DNA from: Haloplanus sp. GDY1
Lineage (GTDB): Archaea; Halobacteriota; Halobacteria; Halobacteriales; Haloferacaceae
Reading direction: 5' to 3'
NCBI RefSeq assembly: GCF_023703775.1
Contig: NZ_CP098514.1
Span: forward strand, 1,426,001 to 1,490,000
DNA: 64,000 nt
Shown: piece by piece, positions 52,298 through 61,330 of the stretch
Layout of the letters: each line of letters starts with the position of its first letter
How positions within the stretch are numbered: the stretch's first letter is position 1
Notes under the pieces: model-generated
Seen by the model: the letters and a program-made list of their open reading frames with translations, nothing else
Database searches by the model: none
What the model was told of the DNA's origin: nothing
Position numbers and translations under genes: made by a program

Positions 52298-53077
52298 ATG
52301 CCATACGAGGCCTACGAGAGCATCACGGCCGAGAAGGACGACGGAGTCGTCACGATCACGTTCCACCGCCCCGAGAAGTACAACGCACTCAGCACGGAGG
52401 TGTACATGGACCTCGCGAGAGCGTTCGCCGAGATCCAACTCGACCGGGAGGTCGACGCCGTGGTCATCACGGGGGAGGGCGACGACGCGTTCTGCAGCGG
52501 GGCGGACATCGGTCAGTACGCCGGATCGGCGGCGGAGCACGACCCGCGCCAGAAGGACCGCCAGCAGCACTTCTACGAGAGCGTCTACAGGGCGGCCTAC
52601 GACCTCCACCCGCCCGTCATCGCGAAGATCAACGGCTACTGCGTCGGCGGCGGGCTGATCCTCGCCAGCTTCTGTGACCTCCGGATCGCGGTCGACGACG
52701 CGAAGTTCGGGGTTCCGACCACGGACATCGGCCAGATTCCGGGCGGCGGATCCACGTACCGCGTCACCCAGCTCGTGGGCGAGGCGAAGGTGAAGGAACT
52801 CGTCTACACGGCCGGCATGATCGACGCGGACGAGGCCAGGGACATCGGGTTCGTCAACCGGGTCGTCGAGCGCGACGAACTCGACGCCACGGTCGACGAC
52901 GTCGTCGCCGCCATCCAGGACACCGGCCGACAGGCCGTCAAGAACTCGAAACGCGCGATCAACTTCAGCGCGAACGCGCCCGACATCGACACCGCCCGCG
53001 AGCGCGAGGCCGAGATCTGGTGGGAGCAGTTCGCCACCGAGGAGCGCGAGCGACTCGTCGACGAGTTCAACGAGTGA
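52298..53077 (+). CDS. Enoyl-CoA hydratase/isomerase (crotonase) family protein
   Basis: A 259-aa acyl-CoA enzyme. Oxyanion-hole regions A-F-C-S-G-A-D-I (about 62-69) and N-G-Y-C-V-G-G-G-L-I-L-A are conserved. By alignment to rat crotonase, Glu164 is kept (V-K-E-L) but Glu144 in Q-P-E-I is Thr (V-P-T-T), so a simple two-Glu hydratase mechanism is not available. Isomerase, hydrolase or lyase chemistry is possible. ATG 52298 is used; GTG 52274 and ATG 52277 are alternatives. The MBL gene follows by 35 bp. Confidence 0.88.
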   Translation: MPYEAYESITAEKDDGVVTITFHRPEKYNALSTEVYMDLARAFAEIQLDREVDAVVITGEGDDAFCSGADIGQYAGSAAEHDPRQKDRQQHFYESVYRAAYDLHPPVIAKINGYCVGGGLILASFCDLRIAVDDAKFGVPTTDIGQIPGGGSTYRVTQLVGEAKVKELVYTAGMIDADEARDIGFVNRVVERDELDATVDDVVAAIQDTGRQAVKNSKRAINFSANAPDIDTAREREAEIWWEQFATEERERLVDEFNE

Positions 53078-53112
53078 TGCGGTCACGCAACCGCGCCGGA
53101 GGTCGACCTACG

Positions 53113-54009
53113 ATGCGACACGAGCCCGTGAGCGGTCTCGACGACGTCCACTGCGTGGACACGAAGATGCTCGGCAACGACCGGCAGATGGCCGCCTACA
53201 TCGTCGACGGCGACTCGACGGCCGTCGTGGATCCGGGGCTGTCGACGGGGAGACACCGGGTGCTGGACGCGCTCGACGAACTCGACATCGCCCCGGCGGA
53301 CCTCGACGCCATCGTCCTCACGCACATCCACCTCGATCACGCCGGTGCCGCCGGCTTTCTGGCCGAACGGTGTCCGAACGCCGACGTCTACTGTCACGAG
53401 CGTGGGATCGAGTTCCTGGCCGACGAGGCGAAACTGGCCCGACTGATCGAGAGCGTCCACCGCGCGGTCGGCGACCTCGCGGACGAGTACGGAACCGCGA
53501 GGCCGATTCCCGAGGAGCGGTTCGTTCCGCTCTCCGACGGCGAGTCGATCGACCTCGGCGACCGGACGCTCCGGGCGATCGAGGCGCCGGGACACGCTCC
53601 CCACCAGGTCTGCCTCCACTCGCCCGGGGATCGGGCGCTGTTCACCGCCGACGAGTGCGGCGAGTACCTCCGGGGTAACCTCCTGCCGACGACGCCACCG
53701 CCCGACTTCGACCTGGCGGCGAACCACGAGACCCTCGAAACGCTGCGGGCGCTGGACGTCGAGACGCTACTTTACCCGCACTTCGGTCCCCGTCACGACG
53801 CCGCGGGAGCCTTCCGGGAGTACGCCGAGGTCCTCGACTCCTGGGTCGAGACGGTCCGGAACCAGTGGGAGACCCACGGCGATACGGACCGTGTGATCGA
53901 GGCGTTCGTCGCCGACGGGAGCGGACCGAAGTACCGCGTCTGGGACGGCCCGGTCGCCCGCGAGATCACCCGGATGGACGTCGAGGGGGCGCTGCGATAC
54001 CTTCGGTGA
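53113..54009 (+). CDS. Metallo-beta-lactamase-fold hydrolase
   Basis: A 298-aa protein. The metal motif T-H-I-H-L-D-H-A-G is at about residues 70-78, with later ligands in A-P-G-H-A-P-H, F-T-A-D-E and P-H-F-G. It resembles glyoxalase II-type or quorum-lactonase-type hydrolases. A perfect GGAGGT about 11 bp upstream decides ATG 53113 over an earlier ATG at the previous gene's stop. In this cluster a thioesterase or lactonase role is plausible. Confidence 0.88.
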   Translation: MRHEPVSGLDDVHCVDTKMLGNDRQMAAYIVDGDSTAVVDPGLSTGRHRVLDALDELDIAPADLDAIVLTHIHLDHAGAAGFLAERCPNADVYCHERGIEFLADEAKLARLIESVHRAVGDLADEYGTARPIPEERFVPLSDGESIDLGDRTLRAIEAPGHAPHQVCLHSPGDRALFTADECGEYLRGNLLPTTPPPDFDLAANHETLETLRALDVETLLYPHFGPRHDAAGAFREYAEVLDSWVETVRNQWETHGDTDRVIEAFVADGSGPKYRVWDGPVAREITRMDVEGALRYLR

Positions 54010-54074
54010 CCCGTCCGTCGGCGCGACGCCGCGCATCACCAATTTTTATTAGTCGGATGGTGGAACAGGGGGGT

Positions 54075-55265
54075 ATGGGTTCGGAAGGCCCTCTGTCGGA
54101 TCTTCGAGTCGTAGAGATGACAGTCCACCGCGCGGGCCCCTTCTGTGGGTCCCTCCTCGCGGACATGGGAGCTGAGGTGGTCAAAATCGAGCGACCGGGC
54201 GTGGGTGACCCCGCTCGAACGCAGGGCGTCGGCCCCGAGAACCGCTCCGCGTACTTCATGGTGAACAACCGCAACAAGATGTCGGTCGAACTCGACCTCA
54301 AGACCGAGGGCGGACGGGAGGCCGCACGCGAACTGGTCGACGAGGCGGACGTGTTCCTGGAGAACTTCGGACACGGCGTCGCGGACAAGCTCGGCCTCGA
54401 CTACGAGACCCTCTCGGATCGAAACGAGGACCTCGTCTACGCCAGCATCAAGGGGTACGGAAAGACCGGTCCGAAGCGGGAGAAGAAGGGTCTCGACCTC
54501 ATCCTGCAGGCGGAAGGGGGGATCATGAGCGTCACCGGGCCCGAGGGCGGCGAGCCGGTGAAGGTGGGACAGGCCGTCGGCGACCTGACCGCAGGGCTGC
54601 TCGCCACCGTCGGGGTGCTGGCGCGCCTCCACGAACGCGAGCGTACGGGGACCGGCGGACAGTTCGACGTCGGCCTCTACGACGCCATCGTGAGCCTCAT
54701 GAACGAGTACATCACCACGTACTCGATGAACGGGGAGGTCCCCGGACCGCAGGGTCGCTCCCACCAGTTCACCGTCCCGTACCAGCTGTTCGAGACGGCC
54801 GACGGACACGTGGTGACGGGCGTCCCGAGCGACGAGCGGTGGGACGACTTCGTGGACATGCTCGGACGGGAGGAGATCCGCGAGTTCCGGACGAACGAGG
54901 AGCGATACGAGAACAGCGAGGAGGTCATCGGCGTCATCCAGGAGGAGTTCGCCGAGAAGCCGACCGAACACTGGCTGGAACGGCTGACCGAGTACGGCTT
55001 CCCCAACGGACCGCTGAACGACGTCGCGGACGTCGTGGAGGACGAGCAGAGTTCGGCTCGCGGCCTCGTCGAGGACCACGACGACCCCGACTGGGGCGCG
55101 TGTCTCCTCCCCGGCCACCCGATCCGCTATCCGGACTACGAGACGTCGGTCGACTCGCCCGCGCCACGGCTGGGCGAACACACCGAGGCGGTCTTCGCCG
55201 ACCTCGTCAGCGAGGAGCGTCTGTCCCGGTGGCGCGAGGACGGCGCGTTCGGCGACCCGGAGTGA
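54075..55265 (+). CDS. Family III CoA-transferase (CaiB/BaiF type), first
   Basis: A 396-aa enzyme that moves CoA between carboxylic acids through an enzyme-acyl anhydride. The catalytic Asp170 is in G-Q-A-V-G-D-L-T-A-G-L, aligning with Asp169 of formyl-CoA transferase. Family marks: G-P-F-C-G-S-L-L-A-D-M-G-A-E-V-V-K-I-E, N-R-N-K-M-S-V-E-L-D-L-K, F-L-E-N-F and L-V-Y-A-S-I-K-G-Y-G-K-T-G-P. TATA-like ATTTTTATT (54041-54049) makes ATG 54075 the leaderless start; ATG 54057 is too close. It sits directly before the TTT transporter genes. Confidence 0.93.
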   Translation: MGSEGPLSDLRVVEMTVHRAGPFCGSLLADMGAEVVKIERPGVGDPARTQGVGPENRSAYFMVNNRNKMSVELDLKTEGGREAARELVDEADVFLENFGHGVADKLGLDYETLSDRNEDLVYASIKGYGKTGPKREKKGLDLILQAEGGIMSVTGPEGGEPVKVGQAVGDLTAGLLATVGVLARLHERERTGTGGQFDVGLYDAIVSLMNEYITTYSMNGEVPGPQGRSHQFTVPYQLFETADGHVVTGVPSDERWDDFVDMLGREEIREFRTNEERYENSEEVIGVIQEEFAEKPTEHWLERLTEYGFPNGPLNDVADVVEDEQSSARGLVEDHDDPDWGACLLPGHPIRYPDYETSVDSPAPRLGEHTEAVFADLVSEERLSRWREDGAFGDPE

Positions 55266-55336
55266 TCGTCGCTCGAACGTCACGAATGAAACATAAGTTT
55301 TAATTGTATAAGGAATGCCAACGTCATGTGTTACCT

Positions 55337-56452
55337 ATGCGTAGGAGTGAGCTTTCCGACGCGAGCAGACGGACGTTCCTCAAGAGTGCGGGCGCCGCAG
55401 GCATCGTCGGTCTCGCCGGCTGTATGGGCGGCGGCAACGGCGGCAACGGCGGCGACGGTGACGGTGGCGGGGGTGAAGACACCGCCTCCGGCGGCGGCTC
55501 GACGGCGGGCGAAAGCGGGGGCGGCTCCGGCGGCGACGGCTGGACTCCCGACCGCAACCTCACGGTCATCGTCCCGTGGGGTGCCGGGGGCGGGACCGAC
55601 ACCATGACGCGCGGCATCATGCAGCCGGCCGAGGAGATCCTGCAGGAGCGGGGCGTGGACATCAGCATCCAGGTCGAGAACATCACCGGCGCCAACGGGC
55701 TGAACGGCGCCCGCCGTGTCCTGAACAGGCCGGCCGACGGGTACACCCTGTTCGCGAGCACGCAGGCGATCTCGCCGAACATCGCGCTCGACAACGCGGA
55801 CTTCACGCTCGAGGAGTGGGCCGGCGTCTGTCGCGTCCAGCACGACACCAGCTGGATCTACTCCAGCGGTCGCGACGGCGTGGGACACGAGTCACTCGAC
55901 TCGCTCCTGGAAAAGGCCAACGGCGAGGGAATCCAGCTCGGCGCGGTCGGCGGCGTCACCGGGGCGGCGTTCCTGATCCAGTTCGCGGAGGCGGCCGGGA
56001 TCCTCGAGGGGACCCAGATCGTTCCGTACCAGGACGCGGGCCGCATGCGGACCGACATCATCTCCGGCGAGATCGACGGCGGGTTCGGCGAGATCCAGGA
56101 GATGCAGTCGGCCTACGAGGCGGGTGACGTCACGCTCCTCCTCGTCGGGACGGAGGACCCGGTGGACGACTTCCCGGACGTCGTCGCGGCCGGCGAGCGT
56201 GACTGGAGCGCGACGTACGGCGTCTCCCGAGGGTTCAATGCGAAGGCGGGGACTCCCACCGAGGCCCTGGAGTACTGGGAACAGCTGATCGAGGAGGCGA
56301 TGGAGTCCGACTCCTACCAGCAGCTCGAACAGGAGACGCTCGTCTATCTCCGAGAGGGGTACCTCCCGCGGACGGAGTTCATGGACGTACTCGAGCAGAA
56401 CGTCCAGCTCTTCAACGAGATGGAGGAGACGTACGAGCAGGTGCGGAGCTAG
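55337..56452 (+). CDS. tctC: Tripartite tricarboxylate transporter substrate-binding lipoprotein (TctC/Bug family)
   Basis: A 371-aa extracytoplasmic binding protein. The Tat-type signal S-R-R-T-F-L-K-S-A-G-A-A-G-I-V-G-L ends in the lipobox L-A-G-C (Cys about residue 30), then a Gly/Ser linker to about residue 75. The Bug fold follows: L-T-V-I-V-P-W-G-A-G-G-G-T-D, V-E-N-I-T-G-A-N-G-L-N-G-A, A-D-G-Y-T-L-F. ATG 55337 fits a TATA-like TTTTAATTG about 40 bp upstream. It captures a carboxylate for the TctAB permease. Confidence 0.93.
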   Translation: MRRSELSDASRRTFLKSAGAAGIVGLAGCMGGGNGGNGGDGDGGGGEDTASGGGSTAGESGGGSGGDGWTPDRNLTVIVPWGAGGGTDTMTRGIMQPAEEILQERGVDISIQVENITGANGLNGARRVLNRPADGYTLFASTQAISPNIALDNADFTLEEWAGVCRVQHDTSWIYSSGRDGVGHESLDSLLEKANGEGIQLGAVGGVTGAAFLIQFAEAAGILEGTQIVPYQDAGRMRTDIISGEIDGGFGEIQEMQSAYEAGDVTLLLVGTEDPVDDFPDVVAAGERDWSATYGVSRGFNAKAGTPTEALEYWEQLIEEAMESDSYQQLEQETLVYLREGYLPRTEFMDVLEQNVQLFNEMEETYEQVRS

Positions 56453-56523
56453 ATCCGACGGACTGCTCGCCCGACATCCCCCTCCCCGCGGTCCGCGGGC
56501 ACGGGCGAGTGAGGATACCACGA

Positions 56524-56574
56524 ATGACAGAACTCAAACGACCGAGTTACGTACGCGACAACCGATCATGGTAA
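56524..56574 (+). CDS. Possible 16-residue leader peptide overlapping the tctA start
   Basis: ATG 56524 opens a frame of 16 codons (MTELKRPSYVRDNRSW) whose TAA stop (56572-56574) overlaps the tctA start as ATGGTAA. The stop/start overlap would allow translational coupling of the permease to a small peptide. It may equally be chance: one tiny frame with no homologue known to me. Confidence 0.35.
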   Translation: MTELKRPSYVRDNRSW

Positions 56575-58121
56575 TCAACGAACTGTTCGCCGGATTCGGC
56601 AACATCTTCACGCCGCTGAATCTGCTCATATTCGCCGGCGCGCTGGTGCTGGGGATGCTCAGCGGAGCGATTCCGGGCATGAACGGGACGATGACGGTCG
56701 TCCTCCTGATCCCGCTGACGTACGTCATGGACGCGACCACGGGCATCATGATGCTCGCGGTCATCTACGCCGGCGCGGTCTACGCGGGGTCCATCAGCGC
56801 GATCCTCTTTCGCGTCCCGGGTGCGCCCGAGGCGATCATGACGACGCTCGACGGGTACCCGATGAACCAGAAGGGAAAGCTCCGGGAGGCGATCAGCACC
56901 GCGGTGTTCTGCTCCGCGTTCGGCGGGATCGTCGGGACGGTGTTCCTGATCCTCTTCTCGCCGATGCTCTCGGAGTGGGCCTACCGAATCTCCAGCGCGG
57001 AATTCTTCGCCGTCATCCTCCTCGGATTGGCGTTGGTCACGACCATCGGCTCCGGTAACGTCACCAAGGCGTCGATGATGATGGCCGGTGGCCTGTTCAT
57101 CGGCGTGATCGGGCTCGATCCGATGACGGCCCGTCCGCGGTTCACCTTCGGGAGCCAGACGCTCATGAGCGGGATCAACTTCATCCCGGTCATCCTCGGC
57201 GTGTTCGCCCTCTCCGAGGTCCTCAAACAGCTCCGTCAGGAGGGACAGATGATCGGCGGCGACGGGGGTGGAGAGATAGACATGGAGAACGCCAGTTCCG
57301 GCGGCATCTTCCCGCCCGTCGACTACATCAAGCGGTTCTCTCGGATTCTGGGGCTCAACTCCGTGCTCGGGACGTTCATCGGCGTGCTGCCGGGCGCGGG
57401 CGCGACCACCGGGGCGCTCTTCGGATACACGTTCGGCCAGCGCATCGTCCCGGAGAAGATACGGAAGCAGTTCGGAACGGGTGTTCCGGAGGGTGTCGCC
57501 GCCCCGGAGACGGCGAACAACGCCGCGTGCAGCGGTGCGTTCGTTCCCCTCCTGACGCTCGGCATCCCCGGGAGCGCGACGACGGCCGTCATCCTCGCTG
57601 CGTTCATCCTCCACGGGATCCGTCCCGGACCGGGGATGATCCAGGCGCAGGGCGAACTGGTCTACACGATCTTCGCCGCCCTCCTCCTCGCGAACGTCGG
57701 CATCCTCCTCGCGAACAAGCTGATCGTCCGCTCGTTCGTCAAGATTCGACACATCCCCGAACCGCTCCTCCTCTCTCTCATCGTGATGTTCTCGGCCATC
57801 GGAGCGTACGCGACGCGAAACATCGTCTTCGACCTGTGGGTGATGCTCGTGTCGGGGGTACTCGGCTACTACCTCGAACAGTACAACTACCCCATCGCGC
57901 CGCTCATCATCGGCCTCGTCCTGGGCCCGCTGGCCGAGCCGTCGCTGCGGCGGGCACTCATCAAGTCACAGGGTGACTTCGCGGTGTTCCTGACCCGACC
58001 CATCTCGGCGGTGCTCGTGGTGCTGTCGGTGCTCGCGTTCTTCATCCCCCTCCTCCAGGACACCGGCGCGGGGCAACGGATCGTCGACAAACTGTTCGGA
58101 GTGGAGGAGGCGAACTCATGA
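56568..58121 (+). CDS. tctA: Tripartite tricarboxylate transporter large permease (TctA)
   Basis: A 517-aa membrane protein with about 11-12 hydrophobic helices. The two TctA Gly/Pro motifs are present: G-M-L-S-G-A-I-P-G-M-N-G-T near residues 27-39 and G-V-L-P-G-A-G-A-T-T-G-A-L near 265-277, with P-E-T-A-N-N-A-A between helices. It moves a carboxylate with a cation. ATG 56568 is 115 bp after the tctC stop. The stop overlaps tctB by 4 bp (ATGA). Confidence 0.94.
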   Translation: MVINELFAGFGNIFTPLNLLIFAGALVLGMLSGAIPGMNGTMTVVLLIPLTYVMDATTGIMMLAVIYAGAVYAGSISAILFRVPGAPEAIMTTLDGYPMNQKGKLREAISTAVFCSAFGGIVGTVFLILFSPMLSEWAYRISSAEFFAVILLGLALVTTIGSGNVTKASMMMAGGLFIGVIGLDPMTARPRFTFGSQTLMSGINFIPVILGVFALSEVLKQLRQEGQMIGGDGGGEIDMENASSGGIFPPVDYIKRFSRILGLNSVLGTFIGVLPGAGATTGALFGYTFGQRIVPEKIRKQFGTGVPEGVAAPETANNAACSGAFVPLLTLGIPGSATTAVILAAFILHGIRPGPGMIQAQGELVYTIFAALLLANVGILLANKLIVRSFVKIRHIPEPLLLSLIVMFSAIGAYATRNIVFDLWVMLVSGVLGYYLEQYNYPIAPLIIGLVLGPLAEPSLRRALIKSQGDFAVFLTRPISAVLVVLSVLAFFIPLLQDTGAGQRIVDKLFGVEEANS

Positions 58122-58741
58122 GTCGACCGGACCCCGACGCCGAGGAGACGAGCGGAACGGACGCGCTGGACGAACTGCAGAGCAACGAGGTACCCAACCG
58201 GTACGTCGACGGCCTGATAACGCTGGGGTTCATCGCCGGAGCGGTCTTCTTCCTGTATCTCTCCGGCGACCTCGGGGGGATCAGTGGGTCGACGTACGAT
58301 CCCGGTGCGGCGTTCTGGCCGCGGGTCACGCTCGTCACCGTCCTCGTCGCCGCCGTGATCAATCTGGGACTCGTCGTCCGGCGTCTGCGCGACGGCACCG
58401 AGGACGACCCCGGCGGGATCCGCCCCTCCCTCGACGGAGCGCTCGGAGACCTGTCCGACAAGCGGACTCAGTTCGGACTGGCAGTCGTGGCCGTCCTCCT
58501 CTATCTGGCCGCGCTCACGCCGACCGGGTTCGTCGTCTCGACGCCGGTCTTCCTGTTCGTGTTCGCCTGGATCTCGGGATACCGCTCCCCGGTCAGGCTG
58601 CTTGCGTTCAGCCTGTTCACCACGCTCTTCCTGTTCGCGCTCTTCAGAACGCTCTTCAACATCTCGCTCCCGTACGGAAACGGGCCGTTCCGGGAGGTGA
58701 GCCTCTTCTTCGAGGTGCTCTTCAACGGCCTCATGCCGTAG
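58118..58741 (+). CDS. tctB: Tripartite tricarboxylate transporter small membrane protein (TctB)
   Basis: A 207-aa protein with four hydrophobic helices after a 35-residue acidic start (R-Y-V-D-G-L-I-T-L-G-F-I-A-G-A) and Y-D-P-G-A-A-F-W-P in the first loop, the TctB pattern. The 4-bp overlap with tctA implies coupled translation and a 1:1 membrane complex. Confidence 0.92.
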   Translation: MSRPDPDAEETSGTDALDELQSNEVPNRYVDGLITLGFIAGAVFFLYLSGDLGGISGSTYDPGAAFWPRVTLVTVLVAAVINLGLVVRRLRDGTEDDPGGIRPSLDGALGDLSDKRTQFGLAVVAVLLYLAALTPTGFVVSTPVFLFVFAWISGYRSPVRLLAFSLFTTLFLFALFRTLFNISLPYGNGPFREVSLFFEVLFNGLMP

Positions 58742-58796
58742 CCCCCACCCCGCTCACACCGAAACGTATAACCGATATCGTGGTTATTCGTAACTT

Positions 58797-60062
58797 ATGA
58801 CGGATCCGATTTCGTCGTCGGGAGACGACCGCATCCTGGACGGCATCACCGTTGTCGACCTGACGACGTTCGTGACGGGGGGCTTCGCGTCGCTCATGCT
58901 GGCGAATCAGGGCGCCGAGGTGATCAAGGTGGAACGGCCGAACGTGGGCGACGACAATCGCCACTCCGGACCGCCGTTCGTCGACGCCGAGGGGTACGAC
59001 GGACCCGGGACGGTCGCCGCCGAAGGGGGGGAGTCGCCCTACTTCTGGACCATCAACTACGACAAGCGAAGCGTCGAGTTGAACCTAAAAAACGACGACG
59101 CCAGGGAGGCGCTGTACGACCTGGCTGCCGAGGCGGACGTCTTCCTCGAGAACTTCCGGCCGGGAACCGCCGAGAGGCTTGGCGTCCACTACGACGAGAT
59201 CAGGGAGCACAACCCCGACATCGTCTACTGTTCCATCTCGGCGTTCGGCGAATCGGGACCGTGGAGCGACCGCCCCGGCTACGACCTCCTGGTGCAGGGC
59301 ACGAGCGGGATCATGGACGTGACCGGTCCCGAGGACGGCGACCCCGTCAAGGTCGGCGTTCCGCAGACCGATCTCGTCACCGCGATGTGGGCCGCCTACG
59401 GAGTCGTCGGCGCACTCTTCCGCCGGGAGCGGACGGGCTCGGGCGATCGGATCGAACTCGGGATGCACGACGCCGTGCTCCCCTGGCTCAGCAAGCAGGC
59501 CGGAAAGGTGTTCGCGGGCGGGGAGCCGACCCGCATGGGGACCAAGGACCCGGTGTTGGCCCCCTACCAGACGTACCGGACGAGCGACGGCTACCTCAAC
59601 GTCGGGTGTGCGAACCAGAAACTCTGGGGGGAACTGTGCGACGCCATCGGCCGTCCCGAACTCGCCGACGACCCACGATTCGAGACGAACGCCGACCGGG
59701 TCGAACACATGGACGAACTCGAGGCCGAACTCGAGGAGACGTTCCGCGAACGAACGACCGAGGAGTGGGTGGGATATCTCGCTGACGAGAAGGGACTCCC
59801 CGTCGCCCCGGTGTTCGACGTCGAGCGCGCGCTCCACAACGAACAGACCGAAGCGCGAGACGTCGTCACGTCGGTCTCCCACCCCGCAGTCGGTGAGATT
59901 CCGGTCGTCGAACACCCGCTCAACTTCGACCGCGCCGACACCGGATTCGACGAGGCACCCCCGTTGCTCGGGGAGGACACGCGGGACGTGTTGACCGAAC
60001 TCGGCTACTCCGAGGAGGAGATCGAGTCGCTCCGCGAGAGCGGCGCGATTCCCGAGAGGTAG
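58797..60062 (+). CDS. Family III CoA-transferase (CaiB/BaiF type), second
   Basis: A 421-aa enzyme. The catalytic Asp192 is in V-P-Q-T-D-L-V-T-A-M. Also seen: M-L-A-N-Q-G-A-E-V-I-K-V-E-R-P, F-L-E-N-F-R-P-G-T-A-E-R-L-G, Y-C-S-I-S-A-F-G-E-S-G-P and Y-D-L-L-V-Q-G-T-S-G-I-M-D-V-T-G. It is only distantly like the first CoA-transferase and has an extra loop near residues 55-75, so the acid acceptors probably differ. TATA-like ACGTATAAC (58764-58772) gives a leaderless ATG 58797. Confidence 0.93.
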   Translation: MTDPISSSGDDRILDGITVVDLTTFVTGGFASLMLANQGAEVIKVERPNVGDDNRHSGPPFVDAEGYDGPGTVAAEGGESPYFWTINYDKRSVELNLKNDDAREALYDLAAEADVFLENFRPGTAERLGVHYDEIREHNPDIVYCSISAFGESGPWSDRPGYDLLVQGTSGIMDVTGPEDGDPVKVGVPQTDLVTAMWAAYGVVGALFRRERTGSGDRIELGMHDAVLPWLSKQAGKVFAGGEPTRMGTKDPVLAPYQTYRTSDGYLNVGCANQKLWGELCDAIGRPELADDPRFETNADRVEHMDELEAELEETFRERTTEEWVGYLADEKGLPVAPVFDVERALHNEQTEARDVVTSVSHPAVGEIPVVEHPLNFDRADTGFDEAPPLLGEDTRDVLTELGYSEEEIESLRESGAIPER

Positions 60063-60588
60063 TCCGACACCGGCCGAGAGAACTATCAGTTTCGTATATT
60101 GTCTCCATATGTTGTATGTCGGGCACACGGTGTCGGTCGTCGTCGCGAAAGCGACTCCCTCGATCCACGGCCGGTGGCAGGAGTCGATTCGATCACTTCG
60201 GACCGTGAGACGTCGGTATTCGCCCCGATGGCGACCGCAGGCGGCGTAGCAGTGAGCGGACACACCGACCGTCATCCGTGCCCCGGGAATTACGGGCATA
60301 ATCCCGGACAAACGTCCGTCTTCGGCACGAACGCGGCCGTCTCGACACACTGCGGTCGCGGCGACCTCCCACCGCGCGGGACGGCGACGTCGACGCGTCG
60401 TACGGGACGAGAACATGTCGATAGAGAACTAAGACATTGAATAAACCAATATTCGTACGTTTCTGATACGGGTCGAGTACCGCCGAACGCGAGTCACGAG
60501 CGCTCGTCGTGGGTGGGGCGGGCGATCCGAACGGTCCCGACGACGCCAGTGAAAACCCTTATGTCACCGTTGGTTCTCAGTCCACGGA
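60063..60588. other. 526-bp intergenic region, no gene seen
   Basis: AT-rich at 60080-60120 and 60430-60465. The plus-strand frame at 60099-60440 is basic and lacks family features, so it is not called. The IclR promoter lies at the right end (CCCTTATGTC near 60558). Confidence 0.5.
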
Positions 60589-61275
60589 ATGGAGGACACG
60601 ATTCAATCGGTGGAGCGGTCCTTCGAGCTGATCGACGCCCTCCTCGAGCTGGACGGTGCGGGCGTCACGGAACTCGCGGAGCACCTGAACATCTCGGCGA
60701 GCGGGACGTACAAGCACCTCACCACCCTTCGGGAACTCGGCTACCTCGAGAAACGCGACGGAACGTACGAGGTGTCGTACGAGCTGTTCAGTTTCGGGGC
60801 GCGGGTGCGACGGCGAGAACCGCTCTACGAGGTGGGTCGGGAACCGCTCGACCAGTTGGCCCGTGTCACCTACACGCGGACCAACCTCTACGTCCGAGAG
60901 CGTCAGCACGCGGTCTGTCTCTACAGCACGTTCGGCGGACAGGACGGCAGTACGGAGTCGACGGAGGGAAGAGCTATCGCTCTGGAGGACAGCGCCGTCG
61001 GTCGAGTCATGCGCTCCCACGGGGAGAACCGGGACGTGCCCCGGGAGTGGGCGGACGGGCCGGAGAGCGGCCTGACGGTCGTCGACGATCACCAGGTCGG
61101 GATCGAGACCGAGGACGAACGCCGGCGTATCGCGGTCGAGATCGGCGGCTCCGATCGCGTGCGGGGATCGATAGAGGTACTCGCACCGATCGATCAGATC
61201 GAAGGACGACTCGTGGACGAGGACATACTCAGCATGATGGTCAGTACGGCCGAAACCATCGAAAGCCGGTTGTGA
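60589..61275 (+). CDS. IclR-family transcriptional regulator
   Basis: A 228-aa regulator. The winged helix is at about residues 5-65 (F-E-L-I-D-A-L-L-E-L-D-G, V-T-E-L-A-E-H-L-N-I-S-A-S-G-T-Y-K-H-L-T-T-L, Y-L-E-K-R-D-G-T-Y-E-V). The effector domain (75-228) is shorter than in the first IclR protein of the window. It is convergent with the DgoD-like gene (55 bp), so it probably controls that gene and the TTT/CoA-transferase island. Confidence 0.9.
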   Translation: MEDTIQSVERSFELIDALLELDGAGVTELAEHLNISASGTYKHLTTLRELGYLEKRDGTYEVSYELFSFGARVRRREPLYEVGREPLDQLARVTYTRTNLYVRERQHAVCLYSTFGGQDGSTESTEGRAIALEDSAVGRVMRSHGENRDVPREWADGPESGLTVVDDHQVGIETEDERRRIAVEIGGSDRVRGSIEVLAPIDQIEGRLVDEDILSMMVSTAETIESRL

Positions 61276-61330
61276 GGCCGGGTGCCGTCTCGTTCCCGGC
61301 ACCGATTCCGCCCGCCGGTGTGTACGTGCG

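Noticed and set aside
60099-60440. 113-codon plus-strand frame before the second IclR gene
   Set aside because: Basic composition, no motif and no start signal.
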